Assembly (NCBI GenBank): GCA_040880405.1
Contig: JBBDIM010000117.1
Span: 1 to 23,830 of the forward strand
Direction: 5' to 3'
Length of the DNA stretch: 23,830 nt
Origin: JBBDIM01 sp040880405
GTDB taxonomy: Bacteria > Planctomycetota > Planctomycetia > Pirellulales > Pirellulaceae
Part shown: positions 8,147 through 13,916 of the stretch, piece after piece
Position numbering within the stretch: position 1 is the stretch's first letter
How the letters are laid out: every line of letters starts with the position of its first letter
Made by a program: the position numbers and the translations under genes
Notes under the pieces: model-generated
Database searches by the model: none
Told to the model about the DNA's origin: nothing
The model's input: only the letters and a program-made list of their open reading frames with translations

Positions 8147-8289
8147 GTGATTCACGCTTTGTCATAATGCATTTTGGGCATTCCGTGCGTGGCGCTTCGG
8201 AACTTGCTCAGCATGGAACACTCAAGCACTGGCAAGCGTGCCAGTGGCACACGCCGTGGGTGATTGGCTCGACAGTGCCAACCCGCCGC
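8147..8289 (+). repeat. CACTGGCA hairpin element, copy A
   Basis: It runs from GTGATTCACGCTTTGTCATA to GACAGTGCCAACCCGCCG, with the central hairpin CACTGGCA-AGCG-TGCCAGTG at 8227-8246. Left end, hairpin and right end match the copies at 10133-10266, 11682-11825 (inverted) and 11900-12031; the segment between left end and hairpin varies. It ends about 46 nt before the sulfatase start codon. Confidence 0.8.
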
Positions 8290-8335
8290 AGGAAATCCGA
8301 CGACTAAAAACTGAAATCCCTGAAAGGTCGAAACC

Positions 8336-9664
8336 ATGATGAAGAGGATCCTCGGTTGTCTCCTCGTACCGCTCCTGGCCAGCGCCGTTTTGGTAGATGC
8401 CGCCGAACCAAAACCTAACATTGTCCTGATCCTCAGCGATGACCAAGGCTGGATGGACTACGGTTTCACGGGTCACGAGAGCATCGAAACTCCGCACCTC
8501 GACGAACTGGCGAAACGCAGCGTGGTCTTTGAACGCGGCTATGTCGCCTCACCGCTTTGCCGTCCTTCCCTAGCTTCCATCATCACGGGGCGTTTTCCCA
8601 CCGAGCACGGGATTACCGGAAATGACGTGGACGGCCGTAACAACCGCGAGGCGCTGGACAAACCGCTACGCGCGGCCTTCCACAAGTTTCCCAGCTTCGT
8701 CCGTGAGTTGACCGCCAGCGGCTACCTAACCCACCAATCAGGCAAATGGTGGGAGGGTTCGTACCAGGACGGTGGCTTCACTCACGGCATGACGCGCGGC
8801 GGGCGGCATGGCGACGCCGGCCTCACCATTGGCCGCGAGGGCTTGAAACCGGTAACCGATTTCATCGACATGGCGAAGGCGGAGAAGCAACCGTTCTTTG
8901 TTTGGTACGCACCGTTCCTGCCGCATACGCCGCACAATCCGCCACCGCGGCTGTTGGAGAAGTACTCGGAGCCGGATCGCGCGCCCGATGTCGCGAAATA
9001 CGACGCGATGTGCGAGTGGTTCGACGAAACCTGCGGCGAGTTGCTCGACCATCTCGACCGCCAGGGCCTGCGTGAAAACACCATCGTGCTCTACATCTGC
9101 GACAACGGCTGGGCCGCCACCAGCACCAACGCCGCCGACCCCAACCAGCAGCGCTGGAAAGGGTTCGCCCTTCGTTCGAAGGGTTCACCCTACGAAATGG
9201 GCATCCGCACTCCCATCATGATCTCATGGCCCGCGCGTCTGGAACCGGTACGTTCGCCTGATCTCGCCCATGCCATCGACCTTTTTCCGACCATCACCGC
9301 CATGGCTGGGATCAAGACTCCGGACGACTTACAAGGCATCAACCTCCTGGATGAGCAAGCCCGCCAAGACCGCGACACGCTGTTTGGTGTCGTTCATTCC
9401 ATCCACACCATCATCCCTGGAAAACCCGACGACACCCTTCAATACCTTTGGTGCGTTTCCGGCGATTGGAAACTGCTGCTCCGCTACCACGGCCAGGACA
9501 CGACCCAATACAAAAACGTCCATCTCTGGGACACCCACCCGGTGCGGCTCTACAACCTCAAGGACGACCCGCACGAGAAAAACGAACTTTCCGCCAGCCA
9601 TCCGGAAATCGTGGTAAAACTGCGCCAGAAAATCGAGGCTTGGCATCCGCTCGGAAAGAAATAA
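8336..9664 (+). CDS. Secreted type I sulfatase with atypical active-site motif
   Basis: The 442-residue protein has a signal peptide (cleavage near residues 20-23). It has the sulfatase fold from PNIVLILSDDQGWMD, where D35 and D36 are the metal-binding pair. The formylglycine position is Cys75 in SPLCRPSLASIITGR. The canonical core is C-x-P-x-R, and here the Arg is Leu. The usual GKWH-LG is GKWWEG (residues 135-140), so the common histidine is replaced. PFLPHTPHNPP carries H196 and H199, and CDNGW the conserved D255 and N256; KGSPYEMGIRTP is the downstream lysine segment. Other planctomycete sulfatases with a CRPSLA-type core are remembered, so it may be a genuine subfamily. It probably cleaves sulfate esters outside the cytoplasm, substrate unknown. 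An AGGTCG lies just upstream of the first ATG. Confidence 0.92.
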   Translation: MMKRILGCLLVPLLASAVLVDAAEPKPNIVLILSDDQGWMDYGFTGHESIETPHLDELAKRSVVFERGYVASPLCRPSLASIITGRFPTEHGITGNDVDGRNNREALDKPLRAAFHKFPSFVRELTASGYLTHQSGKWWEGSYQDGGFTHGMTRGGRHGDAGLTIGREGLKPVTDFIDMAKAEKQPFFVWYAPFLPHTPHNPPPRLLEKYSEPDRAPDVAKYDAMCEWFDETCGELLDHLDRQGLRENTIVLYICDNGWAATSTNAADPNQQRWKGFALRSKGSPYEMGIRTPIMISWPARLEPVRSPDLAHAIDLFPTITAMAGIKTPDDLQGINLLDEQARQDRDTLFGVVHSIHTIIPGKPDDTLQYLWCVSGDWKLLLRYHGQDTTQYKNVHLWDTHPVRLYNLKDDPHEKNELSASHPEIVVKLRQKIEAWHPLGKK

Positions 9665-9689
9665 CCAGTCCCGACCCCCCGGCCTCGAC

Positions 9690-9755
9690 AACAACCCGGC
9701 TGAGTGGCACACGGAGTTGTTGATCGGTTCAACAGTGCCACCCCGCCGAAGGCAT
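9690..9755 (+). repeat. CACTGGCA hairpin element, partial copy E (right end only)
   Basis: Only the right half is present: GAGTGGCACACGGAG through TTCAACAGTGCCACCCCGCCG, starting about 25 nt after the sulfatase stop codon. The left half and central hairpin are missing. The sequence up to 9826 shows nothing else recognisable. Confidence 0.6.
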
Positions 9756-9826
9756 CACCCCATGGCAACCACCCGCCTCTTCTCAGGCATCTCCCTAGCG
9801 GGCCATAGTTGCCAGAGCCCGTGTAC

Positions 9827-9900
9827 GGGGATGAGTTCAATTACAGAGAGTCGGCGGCACAGAACCCTCATCCGCGGCACCCGTAATTGTACTTATCCCC
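9827..9900 (+). repeat. 74-nt GGGGATAAG inverted element, copy c
   Basis: The ends are GGGGATGAGTTCAATTAC (9827-9844) and GTAATTGTACTTATCCCC (9883-9900). The 38-nt interior, with GAGTCGG, AGAACCCTC and CCGCGG, matches the reverse complement of the interior of the copy at 11360-11433 at most positions. The two are therefore inverted copies of one element and not independent palindromes. Confidence 0.8.
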
Positions 9901-9954
9901 CTGTGAAACGCCCCATCCTCAAACCAACCCGCAGGGCCCCCACGCCTGCGTGAG

Positions 9955-9983
9955 CGTAGCCACGCTTGCCAAAAGCGTGGGGG
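9955..9983. repeat. GTAGCCACGC hairpin, copy 2
   Basis: CGTAGCCACGCTTGCCAAAA followed by GCGTGGGGG forms the same CCACGCTT/AAGCGTGG hairpin as the right half of the element at 3945-4046. Between here and 10132 no gene or further clear repeat is seen, apart from an isolated TGGCACGCTTGCCAGTG near 10040-10056. Confidence 0.65.
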
Positions 9984-10132
9984 AACTGCTCACCCGGCTG
10001 GGAGGCACCTGTCGACGGCCGGAAACTCTCGTGGGCCAATGGCACGCTTGCCAGTGTCTGGAACTGCGATTAAGGCCTGCCTTCTTCTCCGTTCCACGGA
10101 AAATGAGCTTCTCCCACAACCGAATTATCCCC

Positions 10133-10266
10133 TGATTCACGCTTTGCCATAATGGGCCTCGGGCAAACCGCGCACCGAGGCTTCGGCCCGGACTCAAAAT
10201 GGGAAGCCAAGCACTGGCAAGATGCCAGTGGCACACGGAAGGCTATGCTTTTGACAGTGCCACCCG
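10133..10266 (+). repeat. CACTGGCA hairpin element, copy B
   Basis: Begins TGATTCACGCTTTGCCATAA, with hairpin CACTGGCA-AGA-TGCCAGTG at 10212-10230, and ends TTGACAGTGCCACCCG. It ends about 28 nt before the proposed start of the gene at 10295. Any longer reading frame for that gene would be translated from this repeat. Confidence 0.85.
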
Positions 10267-10294
10267 ATCCGTCAAAACTCAGAAACCAGCTGCC

Positions 10295-10918
10295 ATGAGA
10301 CGAACCACTATGACACTTATCGATGACGCCGGCTTCAACCCTTACGGGCCGGTAACGCAACTGCCACTATTCCCCGGATATGACGGCAAGTCCGAGTGGG
10401 TCTACCTTGTTCAGTGGTACATGCCGGGATTGGGGATTAATATCGCGTTGTGGAAAAAGTCCCACTCTCTTGAACGAAGTGTCTTTGCCACCGGCTTGCT
10501 CTGTGTTGAGCCGTGGTCTGCCGAAGAAGAAAGAGAAATACTCGCAATGCTGGAAGAGCAGGACGACAGCTTGACAGATTCCGAGAAAATAAAAAACGTC
10601 CTTGAGGCAAGAGCCGAAACCGTAACTTGGGATTGGACACCCCTCATTGATAAAGCGGTTACTATTGACCCTGAAGAAATTGAAACCGTTTGGGCCATCC
10701 TGCCTCAGTTTATCGCTGGCGAAAAGGCTGAACTGCTAGGTACTGGGGATGCCATTCTTGGCATTGCGAATACGCGGGATGTCCAGGGAGAAGTCAGGAG
10801 TTGGGAAGCGACACCCAAGGGAACTGGAAGTTTCTGGGGTGCTGCGAATCAGCTACTTGAAATCGCTCAAATCGCCGGTTTGCCCCCGCAAGAGACCGGC
10901 AAGAGGCATCGAGAATAA
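10295..10918 (+). CDS. Hypothetical protein inside the repeat island
   Basis: No family is recognised. The start is set at the ATG at 10295 (MRRTTMTLIDD), or possibly 10310, because the longer frame from 10199 reads through the repeat element just upstream. The product is about 207 residues, acidic in the middle (EEEREILAMLEEQDDSLTDSEK), rich in Trp, and has no signal peptide or membrane segment. The N-terminal third (FNPYGPVTQLPLFPGYDGKSEWVYLVQWYMPGLGINIALW) looks like a folded domain. Codons are more AT-rich than in neighbouring genes, for example around 10560-10690, which with the flanking repeats hints at acquired DNA. No Shine-Dalgarno site is visible. It is the only likely gene between 9665 and 13050. 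Confidence 0.65.
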   Translation: MRRTTMTLIDDAGFNPYGPVTQLPLFPGYDGKSEWVYLVQWYMPGLGINIALWKKSHSLERSVFATGLLCVEPWSAEEEREILAMLEEQDDSLTDSEKIKNVLEARAETVTWDWTPLIDKAVTIDPEEIETVWAILPQFIAGEKAELLGTGDAILGIANTRDVQGEVRSWEATPKGTGSFWGAANQLLEIAQIAGLPPQETGKRHRE

Positions 10919-11046
10919 CTTCCAGGCCGGGGACGGGTAGGAGATGTCGCTTCCGCAGTCCTGGCACACTTGCAAAACCACGAGCGTCCGTGTTTCCCCA
11001 CTAGCCTTATCCGCGGCATTCGCATCGGAACTCATCTCTTTTTCTC

Positions 11047-11077
11047 TGTGGCCTCCGTGTCTTTCGTGGTTAAAAAA
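11047..11077 (+). repeat. Lone right arm of a periodic inverted repeat (hybrid flavour)
   Basis: The sequence CTCTGTGGCCTCCGTGTCTT followed by TCGTGGTTAAAAAA combines the CACAGAG unit (complement) with the CACGAA unit (complement). It has the A-run seen at the right end of full elements. No matching left arm lies upstream. It directly precedes the element at 11080. Confidence 0.55.
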
Positions 11078-11079
11078 CG

Positions 11080-11170
11080 AGCCGCGGATTAACGCGGAGA
11101 ATCGCGGATGGGGTTACCCGCGGTTCGTCGTTCTACTCGCTTGCGATCCGCGTTAATCTGCGGCTAAAAA
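11080..11170 (+). repeat. Inverted repeat with periodic arms, CGCGGATTA flavour, copy 1
   Basis: The left arm GAGCCGCGGATTAACGCGGA begins near 11080. The right arm (about 11143-11165) reads GCGATCCGCGTTAATCTGCG and ends GGCTAAAAA. The interior (GGGGTTACCCGCGG, GTCGTTCTACTCGCTTGCGA) is shared with the copy at 12384-12473. Confidence 0.8.
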
Positions 11171-11179
11171 CTTCATGTC

Positions 11180-11264
11180 GCCCCGTTGGGGGCTTAAGAG
11201 GTTCTGAAGAACTCCTCACCAGGGGCTTACGCCCCTGGCTATTACGTGTCGCCCCTGTCGGGGC
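11180..11264. repeat. Three-hairpin repeat element, copy 1
   Basis: The hairpins in order are GCCCC-GTTG-GGGGC (11180-11193), CCAGGGGC-TTAC-GCCCCTGG (11219-11238, 8 bp perfect) and GCCCC-TGTC-GGGGC (11251-11264). The second copy at 12199-12281 keeps the three-hairpin plan but with a different stem sequence. Confidence 0.7.
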
Positions 11265-11359
11265 TGGGCTCTGAGCTTGGTGGCAGCTGTTTCTCACTAA
11301 TCAACCGGGGGTAGTCTTTGGTGAGCTGGGGCACTCTTTGGCCGGGTTCGCGAACGAAC

Positions 11360-11433
11360 GGGGATAAGGTCAATTACGGGGACCGCGGCCGAGGGTTCTA
11401 TCCCTCCGACTCTTTGTAATTGAACTTATCCCC
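11360..11433 (-). repeat. 74-nt GGGGATAAG inverted element, copy d
   Basis: The ends are GGGGATAAGGTCAATTAC (11360-11377) and GTAATTGAACTTATCCCC (11416-11433). It is in inverse orientation to copy c (9827-9900), judged by the asymmetric interior. Total length is again exactly 74 nt. Between 11265 and 11359 nothing else is recognised. Confidence 0.8.
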
Positions 11434-11454
11434 TGATGGTGCGTCGCTAGTTAC

Positions 11455-11484
11455 GGCTCTGTGGTCTCTGTGCCCTCGGTGGCT
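11455..11484 (+). repeat. Lone right arm, CACAGAG flavour
   Basis: GCTCTGTGGTCTCTGTGCCC through CGGTGGCTAAGAAAAG is a right arm with A-rich tail and no left arm before it. It directly precedes the complete element at 11496-11675. The same arrangement (lone arm, then full element) occurs at 11047/11080 and 12347/12384. Confidence 0.55.
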
Positions 11485-11495
11485 AAGAAAAGCGA

Positions 11496-11675
11496 TAGCC
11501 ACAGAGGTCACAGGGCGAAGTACTTACGGTGGTCCGCGTTGTGGGAGGCTCGCCCGTGTTCGACACAAAAATTCATTCCTGGCAGGTCCTTCACCCTCGA
11601 ATCCTGGACTGGGCGGCCATTGATAAAAAACTTACCCCGTCTGTGTGCCCTCTGAAGCCTCTGTGGCTAAAAAAA
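11496..11675 (+). repeat. Inverted repeat with periodic arms, CACAGAGGA flavour, copy 1 (intact)
   Basis: The left arm TAGCCACAGAGGTCACAGGG starts at 11496. The right arm (11641-11669) reads CTGTGTGCCCTCTGAAGCCT and ends CTGTGGCTAAAAAAA. The interior of about 120 nt shares blocks with the interrupted copy at 12482-12868: AAAAATTCA..TC.TGGCAGGT, then GCGGCCATTGATAAAAA, then TACCCC.GTCT. Confidence 0.8.
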
Positions 11676-11681
11676 TAACCG

Positions 11682-11825
11682 GCAGGGTGGCACTGTTGAA
11701 CCGGTCGATTGCCTCGTGTGCCACTGGCATCTTGCCAGTGCTTTGGTTCTCTATCTTCAGCACGCGCCGAAACCTCGCGCGAGGGGCGGTCAAGCTAAAC
11801 TCCATTATGGCAAAAGGTAAATCAC
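11682..11825 (-). repeat. CACTGGCA hairpin element, copy C
   Basis: It is in inverse orientation to the other copies: GGTGGCACTGTTGAACC at the left, hairpin CACTGGCA-TCT-TGCCAGTG at 11722-11740, and CCATTATGGCAAAAGGTAAA near the right end. It begins only a few bases after the A-run of the element at 11496-11675. Between it and copy D lies about 75 nt with a short GC-rich CCTG-rich stretch only. Confidence 0.8.
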
Positions 11826-11899
11826 CCGGCCACGCGATCCTGGGAGCGGCAGGGCTTTAACCCTGCCGGGAAACGGGTGGTTTTGGCTGAGTCGACCGG

Positions 11900-12031
11900 T
11901 GATTCAAGCCTTGCCATAATGGGAGTCAGGTGGGTGACGCACGGTCGGGGCGACGTTTGTTCACAATGGCACAACAAAGCACTGGCAAGATGCCAGTGGC
12001 ACACGGAGTTGTGCATCGTTTTGACAGTGCC
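11900..12031 (+). repeat. CACTGGCA hairpin element, copy D
   Basis: From TGATTCAAGCCTTGCCATAA to TTGACAGTGCC, with hairpin CACTGGCA-AGA-TGCCAGTG at 11980-11998. Copies C and D form an inverted pair about 75 nt apart. The right end runs into the poly-C tract. Confidence 0.85.
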
Positions 12032-12051
12032 CCCCCCCCCAACCCCCCCCC
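12030..12051. repeat. Poly-C tract (11 C, AA, 9 C)
   Basis: Eleven C residues at 12030-12040, then AA, then nine C at 12043-12051. It follows directly on element copy D. A homopolymer of this length is prone to slippage and to sequencing error. From 12052 to 12198 nothing recognisable is present. Confidence 0.8.
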
Positions 12052-12198
12052 GTCGGATGGGGGAGAAGCAATTGCACAAGGAGGACGTGGGGCGGCTATG
12101 GGCGGAGCGTTCCGGCGGGAGATGTGTTTTTGTGTGGATCGTGGATAAGGATTGGGCGATGCTGGACTCCGCACTAAACGCGATCTAAGTTAAAAACC

Positions 12199-12281
12199 GC
12201 CCCTTCAGGGCTCACGGTTTCTATTGCGGGCCAAAACCCAGGGCGTTGCCCTGGGCTGTCGTGCGGGCGCCCTTTCAGGGC
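12199..12281. repeat. Three-hairpin repeat element, copy 2
   Basis: The hairpins are GCCCCTTCAGGGC (12199-12211), CCCAGGGC-GTT-GCCCTGGG (12237-12255, perfect 8 bp) and GCCCT-TTC-AGGGC (12269-12281). It matches the plan and spacing order of the copy at 11180-11264. Confidence 0.7.
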
Positions 12282-12346
12282 TGTGGAAGAACGTGGCACG
12301 ACGCAGGTTTGCGTGATCCGTCCCTTTTCATCGCATGCCGCCTCTG

Positions 12347-12376
12347 GCTCTGTGATCTCTGTGACCTCGGTGGCAA
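12347..12376 (+). repeat. Lone right arm, CACAGAG flavour
   Basis: CTCTGGCTCTGTGATCTCTG through CCTCGGTGGCAAAAAAG. No left arm lies upstream. The next element (12384) follows directly. Confidence 0.55.
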
Positions 12377-12383
12377 AAAAGTA

Positions 12384-12473
12384 GAGCCGCGGATTAGCGC
12401 GGATGGGGTGCCCGCGGCTGGTCGCTCTACCCGCTTGCGATCCGTGTCAATCCGAGTTAATCCGTGGCTAAAA
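12384..12473 (+). repeat. Inverted repeat with periodic arms, CGCGGATTA flavour, copy 2
   Basis: The left arm GAGCCGCGGATTAGCGCGGA begins at 12384. The right arm (about 12437-12466) has one unit of about 11 nt more than the copy at 11080-11170: GATCCGTG, TCAATCCGAG, TTAATCCGTGG, then CTAAAAAAG. The interiors of the two copies align well (GGGGT..CCCGCGG, GTCG.TCTAC.CGCTTGCGA). Confidence 0.8.
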
Positions 12474-12481
12474 AAGATGTC

Positions 12482-12868
12482 AGCCACAGAGGACACAGAG
12501 AAAAGTGCTTGGGGTCGTCCACGACATTCGCGGCTTCCCCAAATTCAATTAAAAATTCACTCGTGGCAGGTCGCTCACCTTGGAAGCCGGGCCCGCGTGG
12601 CACGGTTACCAGTGGCACCCAAGAAAATCGCAACCAACCGTAACTCTTACTCTTAATCTTAATCCTAATCCTAATCTTCCTCCTCCTCTCAGGGCCGGAT
12701 TAAGATTAAGAGTAGGATTAAGATTAGGATGACCAAGCGGAGAGAGATGATCGCCGGCCGGGTGGCACACGGAATGGTCGATCGGCTCGACGGTAACACA
12801 CGGCGCGGCCATTGATAAAAACGTACCCCCGTCTCTCTGTGCCCTCTGAGACCTCTGTGGCTAAAAAA
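12482..12868 (+). repeat. Inverted repeat with periodic arms, CACAGAGGA flavour, copy 2 (interrupted)
   Basis: The left arm AGCCACAGAGGACACAGAG (from 12483) and the right arm ending CCTCTGTGGCTAAAAAAAAG (about 12833-12868) flank an interior homologous to 11496-11675. The interior is split after about 12595 and resumes near 12801 at GCGCGGCCATTGATAAAAA. The inserted stretch of about 200 nt contains pieces of the CACTGGCA element and the hexamer hairpin at 12641-12730. Confidence 0.75.
12641..12730. repeat. Inverted repeat of TAATCC/TAATCT hexamers
   Basis: The left arm (12641-12678) reads CTTAATCTTAATCCTAATCC with a 6-nt period. The right arm (12698-12730) reads GATTAAGATTAAGAGTAGGA and onward, the complement. 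A CT-rich loop of about 19 nt separates them. GTGGCAC occurs on both sides, at 12612-12618 and 12762-12768. Confidence 0.85.
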
Positions 12869-12975
12869 AAGTATCGCGGCCAGCGTCTAAAAAATTGCCC
12901 CGCGGGCAAGGACACGAGGATCCGGGTCGTGATTCACTCTCCAGGCTGGGGCAGTCTCGCTCCGCTTGCCGCCTC

Positions 12976-13004
12976 CTGACGGCCAGCGGGTGTTGAGATA
13001 TAAT
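12976..13004 (+). promoter_or_regulatory. Promoter of the UVR-motif gene
   Basis: CTGACG (12976-12981), a 17-nt spacer, and a perfect TATAAT (12999-13004). Transcription should begin at about 13010-13012, exactly where an ATG (13012) lies. The ATG at 13012 would then be leaderless, and the in-frame ATGs at 13033 or 13051 would have short leaders. Confidence 0.7.
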
Positions 13005-13050
13005 TGAGGCCATGGCGGCAAGATTGTTCCCCATGAGCTCAACGGTATCC

Positions 13051-13800
13051 ATGGCAGCGCGCAAACCCTCGGAAGACATCGATCACATTTTGAAGTCCTG
13101 GCCGTTCGAGCCGGGTCGTCTTTCCGCGCGCCTGATCGGGATCAAAGGGGGCCGCGATGTGCTCCAGATGCGGATCGAAATGGGGCTGCTGCAAATGGAG
13201 ACCAGCGGCCGGCCCGATGGGGAGGAGCCGGAGGGGTTTTCCTCGTATGTCGATTTGCTCCAAAGTCGGCTCATTACCGAGCCGGATGTTGAGCTCTCAC
13301 CCGAGGAGTGCATGGAGATTGATCGAGAGTTCGTGCAGTATTATCACCGCCGGATCTGCTGGTTGGCCCTGCGGGAATACGAACGAGCGGTCCTCGACGC
13401 GGAACATACCTTACGGCTGATGGACTACTGTTTGGAGTGCTCCAGCGATGAGGAATGGGTCGACAGTCACGAGCATTTCCGCCCTTTTGTGATGTTCCAT
13501 CGCATTCAGGCCAAGGCGCTCATTGCTTTGGAATCGACCACCCCGGAACAGGCGATCGAGGAGCTGAACCTCGGTTTGGAGGAGCTGCGGACCTTGTACC
13601 AGGACGAAGACCTGGAAGAGGAATTCGAGGAGGACGACATCCGGCATCGGTTGGTGGAACTGCGGGAGACTCTCCGCGAGCAGTTTGATGTCGGCCAAAC
13701 CCTCCGCGAACAGCTTCAAGACGCGGTGGCAACGGAGCAGTACGAACTGGCGGCGAAGCTCCGCGACCGGATCGACCGGCGTGGCGGCGGGATGCGTTAG
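13051..13800 (+). CDS. UVR-motif (UvrB/UvrC-type) protein of planctomycete type
   Basis: The protein is 249 residues from the ATG at 13051. The frame also extends to the ATG at 13012 (13 residues more), but the promoter places the transcript start there. The N-terminus IDHILKSWPFEPGRLSARLI and QMRIEMGLLQMETSGRPDG is a conserved planctomycete opening as remembered. The middle is helical and TPR-like (YHRRICWLALREYERAVLDAEHTLRLMDYC; IQAKALIALESTTPEQAIEELNLGLEEL), followed by an acidic coiled region. The C-terminus LREQLQDAVATEQYELAAKLRDRIDR is a UVR motif, the helical hairpin by which UvrB contacts UvrC and which also occurs in McsA and Clp proteins. No nuclease or helicase domain is present, so a regulatory or adaptor role is a guess. 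Confidence 0.8.
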   Translation: MAARKPSEDIDHILKSWPFEPGRLSARLIGIKGGRDVLQMRIEMGLLQMETSGRPDGEEPEGFSSYVDLLQSRLITEPDVELSPEECMEIDREFVQYYHRRICWLALREYERAVLDAEHTLRLMDYCLECSSDEEWVDSHEHFRPFVMFHRIQAKALIALESTTPEQAIEELNLGLEELRTLYQDEDLEEEFEEDDIRHRLVELRETLREQFDVGQTLREQLQDAVATEQYELAAKLRDRIDRRGGGMR

Positions 13801-13916
13801 CCTCGTTCGACCGTATGGTATGATAAGGGCTGCTCTTTGAAAATTTGGGGCATGCAGCACTGTGCAAACGTTCACAAAATCCCAAACGCAAAGGATCTCG
13901 TGTGGAATCCACAAGC

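Noticed and set aside
10853..11035. 60-codon minus-strand frame containing VCQDCGSDISYPSP
   Set aside because: The CxxC is suggestive of a zinc knuckle, but the frame overlaps the end of the gene at 10918, lacks a ribosome site and is short. It may be a gene remnant but cannot be supported.
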